NCBI GenBank assembly: GCA_963793025.1
Contig: CAWBYL010000002.1
Span: 186,001-250,000 of the forward strand
Origin: CAWBYL01 sp963793025
GTDB taxonomy: Bacteria > Actinomycetota > Acidimicrobiia > Acidimicrobiales > Acidimicrobilacustridaceae
Reading direction: 5' to 3'
Length of the DNA stretch: 64,000 bases
The position numbers and the translations under genes were made by a program. Each line of letters opens with the position of its first letter. Within the stretch, counting starts at the first letter, position 1. Of this stretch, positions 50,912 through 59,879 are shown in pieces. The notes beneath the pieces are model-generated. The model was not told the DNA's origin. It saw nothing but the letters and a program-made list of their open reading frames with translations, and did not search any database.

Positions 50912-51672
50912 CCCTCCCGGCGTCGCCGTCCGTGCGGGTCGTCGGCGCCGGCCGGGCCGGCTCGGCACTGGGGCAGGCCCTCGCCGCGGCAGGCTGGACG
51001 GTCAGGGAGCCACGGCGGCGGGGTGATCGCCTCACCGATGCGGCCGAGGATGTCGACCTGCTCGTCCTGGCCACGCCCGACTCGCTCATCGCCGAGGTGG
51101 CCGCTTCGGTGACGGTGGTGCCGTCCACCGTCGTCGCCCACCTCGCCGGTGCGCACGGCCTCGAGGTCCTCGCCCCGCACCCGCGCCGCGCCGCCGTGCA
51201 CCCCCTGGTGGCCATCCCCGACGCCGAGGTCGGCGCCCGCCGCCTGGTCGGAGCGTGGTTCGCGGTCGCCGGGGACCCGGTTCCGGCCCGGACCATGGCC
51301 GACGCCGTCGTCCAGTCGCTGGACGGGCGCAGCTTCACGGTCGCCGACGCCGACCGGGCCGCCTACCACGCCGCCGCCGCCATCGCCTCCAACCACCTCG
51401 TCGCCCTCCTCGGCCAGGTCGAGCGGGTGGCGGCGGTGGCCGGGGTCCCGTTCGAGGCCTATCTCGACCTCGTCCGGGCCACCGTGGAGAACGTGGCCGA
51501 GCTCGGTCCCGCCGCCGCCCTCACCGGGCCGGTGGCGAGAGGTGACTGGGCCACGGTCGAGCGGCATCGCCAGGCCCTCGATCCCGACGAGCGGGCGATC
51601 TACGACGCCATGGTGGTCGCCGCCCGGCGCCTGGTCGACGACCCGGACCCGAACCCCGACCTGACCCCGTGA
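50908..51672 (+). CDS. Rossmann-like NAD(P)-binding protein with DUF2520 domain
   Basis: 254 aa. N-terminal Rossmann motif VRVVGAGRAGSALGQAL, VLATPDSLI, VVAHLAGAHGLEVL and HPLVAIPD; C-terminal helical DUF2520 (AYHAAAAIASNHLVALLGQVERVA). The family resembles ketopantoate reductase and commonly sits just before panC, as here. A role in pantothenate synthesis (a PanE-like or regulatory protein) is inference. Confidence 0.88.
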   Translation: MTLPASPSVRVVGAGRAGSALGQALAAAGWTVREPRRRGDRLTDAAEDVDLLVLATPDSLIAEVAASVTVVPSTVVAHLAGAHGLEVLAPHPRRAAVHPLVAIPDAEVGARRLVGAWFAVAGDPVPARTMADAVVQSLDGRSFTVADADRAAYHAAAAIASNHLVALLGQVERVAAVAGVPFEAYLDLVRATVENVAELGPAAALTGPVARGDWATVERHRQALDPDERAIYDAMVVAARRLVDDPDPNPDLTP

Positions 51673-51691
51673 CCCGATCGAAGGAGGACCC

Positions 51692-52543
51692 ATGGACGTG
51701 TTGACCACCAAGGTGGCGCTGCGTGCCCGCCTCGACGCCGACCGCGCCTCGGGCCGCTCGGTCGGGCTGGTCCCGACCATGGGGGCGCTGCACGCGGGGC
51801 ACCTCTCGCTGCTGGCCGCGGCACGGGAGTGCGACGTGGTCGTGCTCACCGTGTTCGTCAACCCGCTGCAGTTCGGCGTCGGCGAGGACCTCGACGCCTA
51901 CCCGCGCCCGATCGAGCGTGACCTCGCCCTGGCCGAGGAACACGGCGCCGACATCGTCTTCACCCCGACGACCGGCGAGATGTACCCCGAGCCGATGGTG
52001 ACCACGGTGCACGTGGACGGCCTCACCGCGACCATGGAGGGCGCTACCCGGCCCACCCACTTCGACGGTGTCACCACGGTGGTGACCAAGCTGTTCGCCA
52101 TCGCCGGGGCCTGTCGCGCCTACTTCGGCGAGAAGGACTACCAGCAGCTCGCCGTGGTCGCCCGAATGGTCGCCGACCTCGACCTGCCCGTCTCGGTCGT
52201 CCCGTGTCCCATCGTGCGCGAACCCGACGGCCTCGCCCTCTCCAGTCGCAACGTCTACCTGACCGCTCCGGAGCGGGTCGCGGCCAGCGTCTTGCACCGT
52301 GCCCTGCGAGCGGGCGCCGCCCTCATCGAGGCGGGGGAGCGTGACGCCGAAGTGGTGCGCGACCACATGGCCGACATCGTCGCCCGGGAACCGCTGGCCC
52401 GACCCGACTACTGTGAGGTGGTCGACGCCGCCACCCTCGCACCGTCGGCGACCCTGGTGCCGGGGACGTCTGTGCGGCTGATGGTGGCTGGGGGTTTCGG
52501 CGTCCCCCGACTGTTGGATAACCTCGGTCTGACCGTGCCCTGA
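51692..52543 (+). CDS. panC: Pantothenate synthetase
   Basis: 283 aa. Nucleotidyl-transfer motifs VPTMGALHAGHLSLL (HxGH), VFVNPLQFG, YFGEKDYQQL and LALSSRNVYL (KMSKS equivalent). Joins pantoate and beta-alanine using ATP. GGAGGA lies 6-11 nt before the ATG. panD follows after 63 bp. Confidence 0.96.
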   Translation: MDVLTTKVALRARLDADRASGRSVGLVPTMGALHAGHLSLLAAARECDVVVLTVFVNPLQFGVGEDLDAYPRPIERDLALAEEHGADIVFTPTTGEMYPEPMVTTVHVDGLTATMEGATRPTHFDGVTTVVTKLFAIAGACRAYFGEKDYQQLAVVARMVADLDLPVSVVPCPIVREPDGLALSSRNVYLTAPERVAASVLHRALRAGAALIEAGERDAEVVRDHMADIVAREPLARPDYCEVVDAATLAPSATLVPGTSVRLMVAGGFGVPRLLDNLGLTVP

Positions 52544-52606
52544 CGTGCGGCCGGACGCTCATTTCGTACGGCGACCCTCGTGGCGCCAAACACACCAGGA
52601 GCAACT

Positions 52607-52999
52607 GTGCATCGTCGGATGATGAAGTCCAAGATCCACCGGGCGCGGGTGACCGACGCCAACCTCCACTACGTGGGGTCGATCACCCTCGACACCCGCC
52701 TGCTCGAGTTGGCCGACATCCGTGAGTGGGAGCAGGTGCAGATCGTCGACATCGACAACGGTGCCCGCTTCGAGACCTACGCCATCCCCGGCGGTCCCGG
52801 CGACGTCTGCCTCAACGGTGCCGCCGCCCGGCTCGTCCAGCCCGGCGATCGCATCATCATCATCACCTACGGCGACTACGACGAAGCCGAGCTCGAGGAG
52901 TATCGACCGCGCGTCGTGCACGTCGACGCGTCGAACCGTCCGGTCGACGAGGATGCCGCCGCCGAACTGGCGGCCCTCGAGGTCGGCATCCGCGCCTGA
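52607..52999 (+). CDS. panD: Aspartate 1-decarboxylase
   Basis: 130 aa. The pyruvoyl enzyme self-cleaves between G24 and S25 in LHYVGSITLD. Lys9 in MMKSKIHRA, the GDIxxxxYG-type segment (PGDRIIIITYG) and N-G-A-A-A are present. Starting at GTG 52607 (AGGAG 5 nt upstream) puts the cleavage site at the canonical 24/25. It supplies beta-alanine to PanC. Confidence 0.95.
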   Translation: MHRRMMKSKIHRARVTDANLHYVGSITLDTRLLELADIREWEQVQIVDIDNGARFETYAIPGGPGDVCLNGAAARLVQPGDRIIIITYGDYDEAELEEYRPRVVHVDASNRPVDEDAAAELAALEVGIRA

Positions 53000-53075
53000 C
53001 CCCCGGTCGACCCCCTCGGGCCGTCATCGCGTCCGAACGCGCTCTGACCCGGCCACCGCGCCAGACTGACCGACC

Positions 53076-54698
53076 GTGACCGACCAGCAGCCTGCGCTCG
53101 ACCTCCTGGTTGTGGGCTCGGGCGTGGCCGGGCTGTCCGCCGCGGTGCGGGCCGCCGATGCTCACGGGTTCGAGGTCGGCGTCCTTACCAAGGGTGAGAT
53201 CGAGCAGTCGACCACCCGGTGGGCCCAGGGCGGGGTGGCCGCCGTCCTCGCCGAGGATCCCGACTCCACGGATCTGCACCTGGCCGACACCTTGGCCGCC
53301 GGGGCCGGCCTGTGCGACTCCGATTCCGTCCGGGTGCTGGTGGAGGAGGGCCCGGCACGGGTGGAGGAGCTCATCGCGCTGGGCACCACGTTCGATCGCG
53401 ACGAGGCCGGTCGCTTGGAGCTGGCCCGCGAAGGCGGTCACTCCCTCGCCCGGGTGGTGCACGCCGGCGGGGCGGCGACGGGGGCCGAGATCGAGCGGGC
53501 CCTGGTGGCCGCGGTGCTCGCCACCGCCACCACGATCCACGAGCACGCCTTCGCCCTGGAGCTGCTCGTCGAGCACGGCCGTTGCGTGGGTGTGCTGGCC
53601 GCCGGGGCCGACGGGCGGGTGATGCGGGTGCCGGCGCGCCACGTGCTCATCGCCGCCGGGGGTGCGGGCCAGCTGTTCTCCGTCACCACCAATCCCGTGG
53701 AGGCCACCGGTGACGGTGTGGCCATGGCCCTGCGAGCAGGCGTGGCCGTGGCCGACGTCGAGTTCGTCCAGTTCCATCCCACCGCCCTGCACCATCCCCG
53801 GATGCCCCGGCCGCTGCTGAGCGAGGCGCTGCGGGGTCACGGGGCCCTGCTGCGCGACACCACCGGCGAGCGGTTCGTGGACGAGCTGCTGCCCCGTGAC
53901 CAGGTGAGCCGGGCCATGGCCCGGCGGATGATCGAGCTCGAGGTCGACCACTGCTGGCTGGACGCCACGGGGCTGGAGGCGTTCGACCAGCGCTTCCCCA
54001 CCATCGCCGCCGCCCTCGCCGACGCCGGCCTCGATCCGGCCTCGGACTGGCTGCCCATCGCTCCCGCCGCGCACTACCTCTGCGGCGGCATCGTCACCGA
54101 CCTCGACGGGGCCAGCTCCGTTCCCGGTCTGTGGGCGGCAGGGGAGGTCGCCTGCTCCGGTGTGCACGGCGCCAACCGCCTGGCCTCCAACTCGTTGCTC
54201 GAGGGCATGGTCTTCGCCGCCCGGGTGGTCGAGGCCGTCGAGCAGGGCGTGGACGGTCCCCGGCCGACCGGTGCGATGCGCGGCGTCCTGCGCCCGGACG
54301 CGGGAACGAGGTCCTCGGACGGCGAACCCGTCATCGGGGGGGCGTCGATCGCCGGCTGGAAGGCGCCGGTGTCGCTGGCTGCCCCCGACGGTGCGGCCCC
54401 CGCCACCGAGCCGTGGGTGACGACGGCCCGGGACACCCTTCAGCGGTCGATGACCGTCGGTGCCGGCGTGCTGCGGGACGCCGAGTCTCTCGCGACCACC
54501 ACTGCCGCGGTGGCCGAGGTCGCGGCGGCCGCGACGGTGGCGTCGGGTCCGGACGGCTGGGAGCTGGCCAACCTGGCGGCAGTGGCCTCGGCGCTGTTGG
54601 CCGCGGCGTCGGCCCGGGAGGAGAGCAGGGGAGCCCACACCCGCGGCGACCACCTCGAGACGGATCCGGCCTTCGCCCACCGCCTGGTGCTCGGGTAG
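53076..54698 (+). CDS. nadB: L-aspartate oxidase
   Basis: 540 aa flavoprotein forming iminoaspartate, first step of de novo NAD synthesis. FAD motif LLVVGSGVAGLSAAVRAA, TRWAQGGVAA, GRTHHSRI-region equivalent HSLARVVHAGGAATG, VEFVQFHPT, AAHYLCGGIVTDLDG and GVHGANRLASNSLLEG. All core motifs are present. nadA is not in the window. nadC lies 1.6 kb downstream, separated by glutaminase and a broken protease. Confidence 0.95.
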   Translation: MTDQQPALDLLVVGSGVAGLSAAVRAADAHGFEVGVLTKGEIEQSTTRWAQGGVAAVLAEDPDSTDLHLADTLAAGAGLCDSDSVRVLVEEGPARVEELIALGTTFDRDEAGRLELAREGGHSLARVVHAGGAATGAEIERALVAAVLATATTIHEHAFALELLVEHGRCVGVLAAGADGRVMRVPARHVLIAAGGAGQLFSVTTNPVEATGDGVAMALRAGVAVADVEFVQFHPTALHHPRMPRPLLSEALRGHGALLRDTTGERFVDELLPRDQVSRAMARRMIELEVDHCWLDATGLEAFDQRFPTIAAALADAGLDPASDWLPIAPAAHYLCGGIVTDLDGASSVPGLWAAGEVACSGVHGANRLASNSLLEGMVFAARVVEAVEQGVDGPRPTGAMRGVLRPDAGTRSSDGEPVIGGASIAGWKAPVSLAAPDGAAPATEPWVTTARDTLQRSMTVGAGVLRDAESLATTTAAVAEVAAAATVASGPDGWELANLAAVASALLAAASAREESRGAHTRGDHLETDPAFAHRLVLG

Positions 54699-54734
54699 CG
54701 ACGAGCCGCCCGAAGCCCGGGGAAGGGCCGGTCC

Positions 54735-55747
54735 TCAGCCCTCGGTGGCGGGGGCCGACGCGAACAGGTCGAGCCCCAGGCGGTCGCCGAGGAAGGTGGC
54801 CACCCTCCGGCCCCGCACGCTGTTCCCGGCCGGATCCAACGGAGGCGAGTAGGTGCCCAGGGCTCCCTTGCCGGGGGCGACGGTGACGAGCCCTCCGGCG
54901 ATCCCGCTCTTGGCCGGCATCCCGACGTCGTAGAGCCAGTCGCCCGACGTCTCGTACAGCCCGGCCGTGGCCATCACGGCCAGGGTGTGACGGCAGGTGA
55001 CGGCGCTCACGACCCGCGCCCCCGTGACGGGGTTGACGCCACCGTCGGCCAGCGTGGCCCCCATGACGGCGAGGTCGTGGGCGGTCACCGTCAGGCAGCA
55101 CTGACGGTTGTAGAGGTCGAGCGTCTCCTCCACCGCCCCCGACAGGACCCCGAGGCGCTGGAGCTCCTCGGCGATGGCCCGGTTGGGGCCACGGCTCTGC
55201 CCCGCAGCCCGGTACGTGTCGTCGTCGAGCGCCAGGGACCGGCCGGCGAAGGCCGACAGGTAGTCGTGGATCACCGCCCACCGCTCGTCGGCCGTGGACC
55301 CCGGGACCAGGCCGACGGCGGCGATGGCGCCGGGGTTCACCATCGGGTTGGTCCGTCCCTGCTCCGACCGCTGCACCGCCTCGATGGCGTTGAAGGCCAG
55401 GCCCGTGGCGTTGACGCCCACGGCGGCGCGGGCGGAGTCGGGGCCGATGGCCTCGCAGACGACGGCGAAGGTGAACGGCTTGGACACCGACATGATCGTG
55501 AAGGACGCATCGCTGTCGCCGGCCTCGTAGGTGGCGCCACTCACCCCGACGATCGAGACGCCGAAGAGCCCGGGGTCGGCGGTGGCGAGGGCCGGATAGG
55601 CACCCGACCGTTCGCCGTCGGCCAGCGGCGCGAACCGGCGGTGCGCTTCCTCCACGAGGTCCTGGACCGTCGTTGCGTCGGGGAGGTGGCCCGTCGAGGT
55701 GAACGGGGGGACGGGGTGTCGCCAGACCCCGGTCGCGGCGCGCTCAC
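54735..55747 (-). CDS. glsA: Glutaminase (serine-dependent beta-lactamase fold), probable frameshift near start
   Basis: Hydrolyses Gln to Glu plus ammonia. Catalytic region FTIMSVSKPFTFAVV (SxxK), NATGLAFNAIEAV, RTNPMVNPGAIA, LYNRQCCLTVTAHDLAVMGATLADGG and ETSGDWLYDVGMPAKSGIAGG. The main frame contains the conserved start region PPFTSTGHLPD but has no ATG/GTG/TTG near it. GTG 55747 with GAGG just upstream begins VSAPRPGSGDTPSP in another frame. One extra C in the run of six (G on the plus strand, 55705-55710) would join the two. Without that fix the only in-frame starts are GTG 55655 (306 aa, N-terminus clipped) and ATG 55913 (antisense to the next gene). Confidence 0.85.
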
Positions 55748-55819
55748 CTCGTGACCCTACCGGGCGGCCGCCGCCCCTCCGATGGGTACGATCTCCCCGT
55801 TCGCGACCATGATCCGTCG

Positions 55820-56202
55820 GTGACCTATTGCATCGCCATGCGGGTCGACGACGGCCTGGTGTTCCTGTCCGACACGTTCCGAACCTGCAGATCGGGGAGA
55901 CCGAGTACGGCAAGTTGATGCTCGATCTCGCGGTCTACGCCGGGGCCGACCTGAGGGAGTCGGCGAAGATGGCGGTGTCGTCGATGATCAGCACGGCTCG
56001 CGCCAACCTGTCCGTCGGCCCGCCCTACGACCTCGGGATCTACCGTGACGGGACCTTCGTCCTCGACGCCCGGTTCGAGCCCGATTCTCCGGTTCCGGCC
56101 GAGATCTCCCGTGAGTGGATCGGCCAACTGGTCGAGGGCATGCACGAGCTCCCGGATGTCGTTGCCCCGGACGGCCGAACGGCATCCCCGACCGAGGTGT
56201 GA
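55820..56202 (+). pseudogene. Proteasome-type protease (COG3484 family) with internal deletion
   Basis: The beginning is VTYCIAMRVDDGLVFLSDT, the N-terminal (Thr/Ser-type NTN hydrolase) start of peptidases usually about 245 aa long. After 19 codons homology jumps, in another frame, to the C-terminal part NLQIGETEYGKLMLDLAV...ARANLSVGPPYDLGIYRDG and ends at 56202. About 120 residues are missing, with the junction around 55873-55885. The active-site loop and core strands are lost, so the product cannot work. Confidence 0.82.
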
Positions 56203-56269
56203 GCGCGCGGAGGCGGCCCGGCGTGAGCGGTGGTTCGACCGGCCGCCCGTGACAGGGCAATCTTGCGCC

Positions 56270-57130
56270 GTGCCGTCCGCCTTCCACCCGCCCCGGTTCG
56301 CCGTGGTCGCCGCCGTCTCGGTCGCCCTCGCCGAGGACCTCACCCCGCTGGGTGACCTCACCTCGGCCCTGCTGCCCGACGATCTGGCCACCACCGCTGC
56401 GGTGGTCGCCCGCCAGACGGGCGTCGTGGCCGGGCGGGCGTGCGCCACCGAGGCCTTCCGGCAGGTGGACGACGCCATCGCGCTGAGCTGGTCGCTCGAC
56501 GACGGCGACGACGTCGTCCCCGGGGCCGTGATCGGCACGGCGTCGGGCCCGTTGGCGTCGATCCTCACCGCCGAGCGGACGGCACTGAACTTCCTGGGCC
56601 ATCTGTCGGGCATCGCCACCCTCACCCGCCGGTTCGTGGACGCCGCAGCGACCGGTGGGTCGGCCCGGGTGTGGGACACGCGCAAGACCACGCCCGGACT
56701 GCGCAGCCTCGAGAAGGCGGCGGTGCGGGCGGGTGGTGGCGCCAACCACCGCGGCAACCTGTCGGACTGGGTGATGTTGAAGGACAACCACATCGCCCTG
56801 TTCGGCATCACCGACGCCGTCGCCCGGGCCCGGGCCATGTGGCCGGCCCGCACGGTGCACGTGGAGTGCGACCGACTGGATCAGGCTCGCGAGGCGTTGG
56901 CCGCCGGGGCCGATGCGCTGTTGCTCGACAACATGTCACCCGACGAGGTCCGGTCGTGCGTGGCCGAGGCGTCCTCGGCGGCGCGCCGCCCTCTGCTCGA
57001 GGTCTCCGGGGGTGTCACCCTCGACACGGTGGCCGACTACGCCGGCACCGGCGTCGACTGCATCTCGGTGGGCGGGCTCACCAACGCCGCGCCGGTGCTC
57101 GACATCGGCCTCGACATCGAGCCGGCCTGA
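56270..57130 (+). CDS. nadC: Nicotinate-nucleotide pyrophosphorylase (carboxylating)
   Basis: 286 aa. Quinolinate phosphoribosyltransferase motifs: EDLTPLGDLTSALL, ERTALNFLGHLSGIAT, WDTRKTTPGLRSLEKAAVRAGGGANHR, MLKDNHI, VECDRL, LLLDNMSPDEV, LEVSGGV and GVDCISVGGLT. GTG 56270 was chosen by family start. It converts quinolinate (from NadB/NadA) to nicotinate mononucleotide. Confidence 0.95.
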   Translation: MPSAFHPPRFAVVAAVSVALAEDLTPLGDLTSALLPDDLATTAAVVARQTGVVAGRACATEAFRQVDDAIALSWSLDDGDDVVPGAVIGTASGPLASILTAERTALNFLGHLSGIATLTRRFVDAAATGGSARVWDTRKTTPGLRSLEKAAVRAGGGANHRGNLSDWVMLKDNHIALFGITDAVARARAMWPARTVHVECDRLDQAREALAAGADALLLDNMSPDEVRSCVAEASSAARRPLLEVSGGVTLDTVADYAGTGVDCISVGGLTNAAPVLDIGLDIEPA

Positions 57131-57153
57131 CCGGCAGCTGGAGGACCGACACG

Positions 57154-57948
57154 ATGCTGCTCACGGTGGATGCCGGCAACACCCAGACCGTCGTCGGGCT
57201 CTACGAGCTCGACGACGAGTCGGCCGCGGGACGTCGCCCCGAGGACGGCCTGCTCGACCACTGGCGGATCTCCACCGACGCCGAGCGCACCTCGGACGAG
57301 GTCGCCGTCCTGCTCCAGGGCTTCCTGGCCCTGCGCCGCATCCCGATCGCCGACATCGAAGGCATCGCGGTGTCCTCGGGGGTGCCCCGGGTGACGGCCG
57401 CCCTGAGGGACCTGGCCGACCGGTACCTCGACTTCGAGCCCATCGTCATCGAGCCAGGTGTCCGCACCGGGATCCGGATCGACTACGACAACCCGAAGGA
57501 GGTCGGCGCCGACCGGATCGCCAACGCCATAGCCGCCTTCGACCTCTACGAAGGTCCGACGATCGTGGTCGACTTCGGTACGGCCACGACGTGCGACGCC
57601 GTCTCGGCGCGCGGCGAGTACCTGGGCGGGGCCATCGCGCCGGGGATCGAGATCTCCATGGACGCGCTGGTCGGTCGGGCGGCGGCACTGCGGGCGGTCG
57701 AGCTGCGGGCGCCCCGCAACGTGTTGGGCAAGACCACGGTCGAGTCGATCCAGTCCGGTGCCGTGTACGGGTTCGCGGCCCAGGTCGACGGCTTGTGCGA
57801 TCGCATCGAGGCCGAGATCGGCGCCTGCACCGTGGTGTCCACCGGTGGCCTGGCCGCGCTCATCACCCCGTACTCCCGTCGGATCCAACACGCCGAGCCG
57901 TGGCTCACCCTGCACGGCCTCCGGTTGGTCTACGAGAAGAACGTCTGA
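57154..57948 (+). CDS. coaX: Type III pantothenate kinase
   Basis: 264 aa ASKHA-fold kinase. DAGNTQTVVGLY (phosphate 1), GVRTGIRIDYDNPKEVGADRIANAIAA, VDFGTATTCDAVSARGEYLGGAIAPGI and VVSTGGLA (adenosine). First step of CoA synthesis, linking with panC and panD upstream. GGAGG lies 11 nt before the ATG. Confidence 0.96.
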   Translation: MLLTVDAGNTQTVVGLYELDDESAAGRRPEDGLLDHWRISTDAERTSDEVAVLLQGFLALRRIPIADIEGIAVSSGVPRVTAALRDLADRYLDFEPIVIEPGVRTGIRIDYDNPKEVGADRIANAIAAFDLYEGPTIVVDFGTATTCDAVSARGEYLGGAIAPGIEISMDALVGRAAALRAVELRAPRNVLGKTTVESIQSGAVYGFAAQVDGLCDRIEAEIGACTVVSTGGLAALITPYSRRIQHAEPWLTLHGLRLVYEKNV

Positions 57949-57955
57949 GGTCGGG

Positions 57956-58903
57956 GTGGTGCGCATAGCGCTCACCGGCATGGGCGGCGAGCTGGGAACC
58001 CGGGTCGCTCTGCTGCTCGAGGCCGATCCCGACGTCGAGGCGGTCATGGGCCTCGACGTGGATCCGCCCCGCCGGCACCTGCGCCGAGCCGAGTTCCACC
58101 GGGTCGACCCCCGCAACCGGGAGCACACGCTCGAGGTGATCACACGGTTCGCGCCGACCGTCCTCGTGCACCTGGGCGTCTACGAGCCCGGGGCCCGTTC
58201 CGGACCGAGCCGGGCCACCATCCGGACCGCCGTCGGCACCATCGCCGCCCTCGACGCCTGCGTCCGGGCCGGCACCGTCGAGGCGGTCGTGCTGCGATCG
58301 GGCATCGAGGTCTACGGCCGGGGGCGGGGCACGCCGGCCTGTCCCGACGAATCGGTCCACCCCGACCCGACCTGCGCCTTCGGGGAGTCCCTGCTCCACG
58401 CCGAGCGCGTCGCCCTGGACGGAGCGGCTCGCTCGGAGGCCACGGCCACGCTGCTGCGCTTCGCTCCGATCGTCGGCCCCCACTTCCCGAGTCCGCTCGG
58501 CCGGGTCCTGCGGCTCCCCGTGGTCCCGATCCCGGTCCTCGGTGCGTCCCGGTTCTGCGTGCTCCACCAGGAGGACGCCGCCGCCGCCATCGTCGCCGCC
58601 GTCCACCGGCGGCCCCCGGGCCCGGTGAACGTCGTCGGCCGGGGAGCGGTCACCCCGCTCGAGGCCGTGCGGCTCGGCGGTGGGGTCCCGGTCCCGACCG
58701 TGGGCCCCGGTTGGCGGATCGCCGCGGCGGCCACCGAGCTGGCGGGGGCGCCGCTGCCGGACCACGTCGTCGAGCTGTTGACCTCCGGGCGGTTGGCCGA
58801 CGGCAGCCGGGTCCGGGAACGGCTCGGCGTCGCCCCCCGCCGGGGCACCATCGAGGTCGTGGGCCACCTCCACGAGTGGGGTGGGGCCACCCGGGTCGCC
58901 TGA
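57956..58903 (+). CDS. NAD-dependent epimerase/dehydratase-like protein without the YxxxK pair
   Basis: 315 aa. Extended-SDR Rossmann motif ALTGMGGELGTRVA (TGxxGxxG), then the LRSGIEVYGRG strand and the CVLHQEDAAAAIVAAV and GPVNVVG segments typical of GalE-like proteins. At the active site the usual YxxxK is replaced by FGESL (F142 and L146) in CAFGESLLHAERV, so classical oxidoreductase chemistry is unlikely. Mycobacterial GalE-like proteins of this type exist with unclear roles. Two adjacent GTG codons (57956, 57959) can start it; it begins 7 bp after coaX and is probably co-transcribed. Confidence 0.82.
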   Translation: MVRIALTGMGGELGTRVALLLEADPDVEAVMGLDVDPPRRHLRRAEFHRVDPRNREHTLEVITRFAPTVLVHLGVYEPGARSGPSRATIRTAVGTIAALDACVRAGTVEAVVLRSGIEVYGRGRGTPACPDESVHPDPTCAFGESLLHAERVALDGAARSEATATLLRFAPIVGPHFPSPLGRVLRLPVVPIPVLGASRFCVLHQEDAAAAIVAAVHRRPPGPVNVVGRGAVTPLEAVRLGGGVPVPTVGPGWRIAAAATELAGAPLPDHVVELLTSGRLADGSRVRERLGVAPRRGTIEVVGHLHEWGGATRVA

Positions 58904-58973
58904 CCGCGGAGTCGGGACGCCCGGCTCGGTCGGGTCACCGGTGGGCGCGGGGGCACCTCGGACCCGGACCACA

Positions 58974-59801
58974 ATGGCGCCCGTGCCCCGAGTGATCGTG
59001 CCCGACGGAAGCCACATCCAGTACGAGACGTTCGGACGGGCGACCGGCGAGCCGGTCCTGTTCGTGCAGGGCCTCGGGGCCGACAGTCGGGGATGGATCC
59101 GCCAGCGCCGGGCCTTCGGCCACGAGTACCACGGCATCGTGTTCGACAACCGGGGGGTGGGTCGGTCGAGTCAGCCTCCCGGGCCCTACGACCTCGCGGT
59201 GATGGCGGGGGACGCCGTGGCGGTGCTCGACGACCTGGGCATCGAGTCGGCCCACGTGGTCGGAGCGTCGATGGGCGGGGTCATCGCCCAGATCCTCGGC
59301 GTCGCCCACGGCGATCGGGTGCGCTCGCTCACCTTGGCCTGCACCGGCTGCCACCATCTCCAGTGGCGCCGGGACCTGCTCACGGAGTGGGGAGACCTGG
59401 CGGTGGCGAAGGGGATGCGGGCGGTGGTGGACGAAGCCGCCCGCTGGCTCATGGGCTCGCGGTCCCGGTTGCGGCTGTGGCCCATCGTCAGCCTGTTCGG
59501 TCCGATGGCGCTCGGGGTGAAGCCGACGTCGTTCAAGGCCCAGATCGACGCCATCCTCGACCTCGACGACGAGTTGCGGTTCCAGCTGCGGGCCATCACC
59601 GCCCCCACCCTGGTGGTGGTCGGCAGCCAGGACATCCTCACCCCGATCGGGGACAGCGAGCTGATCCACGAGTTGGTGCCCGGTTCGCAGATGGTGATCG
59701 TCTCCGGTGCCGCTCACGGGTTCATGGTCGAGAGCGCCGGCGCCTTCAACCGCGCGGTGCTGGCCTTCCTCGACAAGCTCCCCCGCGATCTGCACCCCTG
59801 A
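58974..59801 (+). CDS. Alpha/beta hydrolase
   Basis: 275 aa. Nucleophile elbow GASMGG (S99), oxyanion region FVQGLGADSRGW, the acid likely D in GSQDILTP and the His in GAAHGFMVES. Intact catalytic triad. Substrate unknown. The ATG at 58974 was chosen; a GTG at 58983 is possible. Convergent with the prenyl synthase gene across a strong hairpin. Confidence 0.9.
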   Translation: MAPVPRVIVPDGSHIQYETFGRATGEPVLFVQGLGADSRGWIRQRRAFGHEYHGIVFDNRGVGRSSQPPGPYDLAVMAGDAVAVLDDLGIESAHVVGASMGGVIAQILGVAHGDRVRSLTLACTGCHHLQWRRDLLTEWGDLAVAKGMRAVVDEAARWLMGSRSRLRLWPIVSLFGPMALGVKPTSFKAQIDAILDLDDELRFQLRAITAPTLVVVGSQDILTPIGDSELIHELVPGSQMVIVSGAAHGFMVESAGAFNRAVLAFLDKLPRDLHP

Positions 59802-59813
59802 CCCCGCCCAGCC

Positions 59814-59868
59814 CCGAACCGGTGGTGAAGGCGTGCCCCAGAGCAGCGCGTTCTCACCACCGGTTCGG
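59814..59868. terminator. Bidirectional hairpin terminator
   Basis: Perfect 15-bp stem, CCGAACCGGTGGTGA (59814-59828) with its complement at 59854-59868, around a 25-nt loop. It lies between convergent stops at 59801 and 59880, the same arrangement as the hairpin after mrpG. Confidence 0.72.
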
Positions 59869-59879
59869 CGGTGGAGAGG

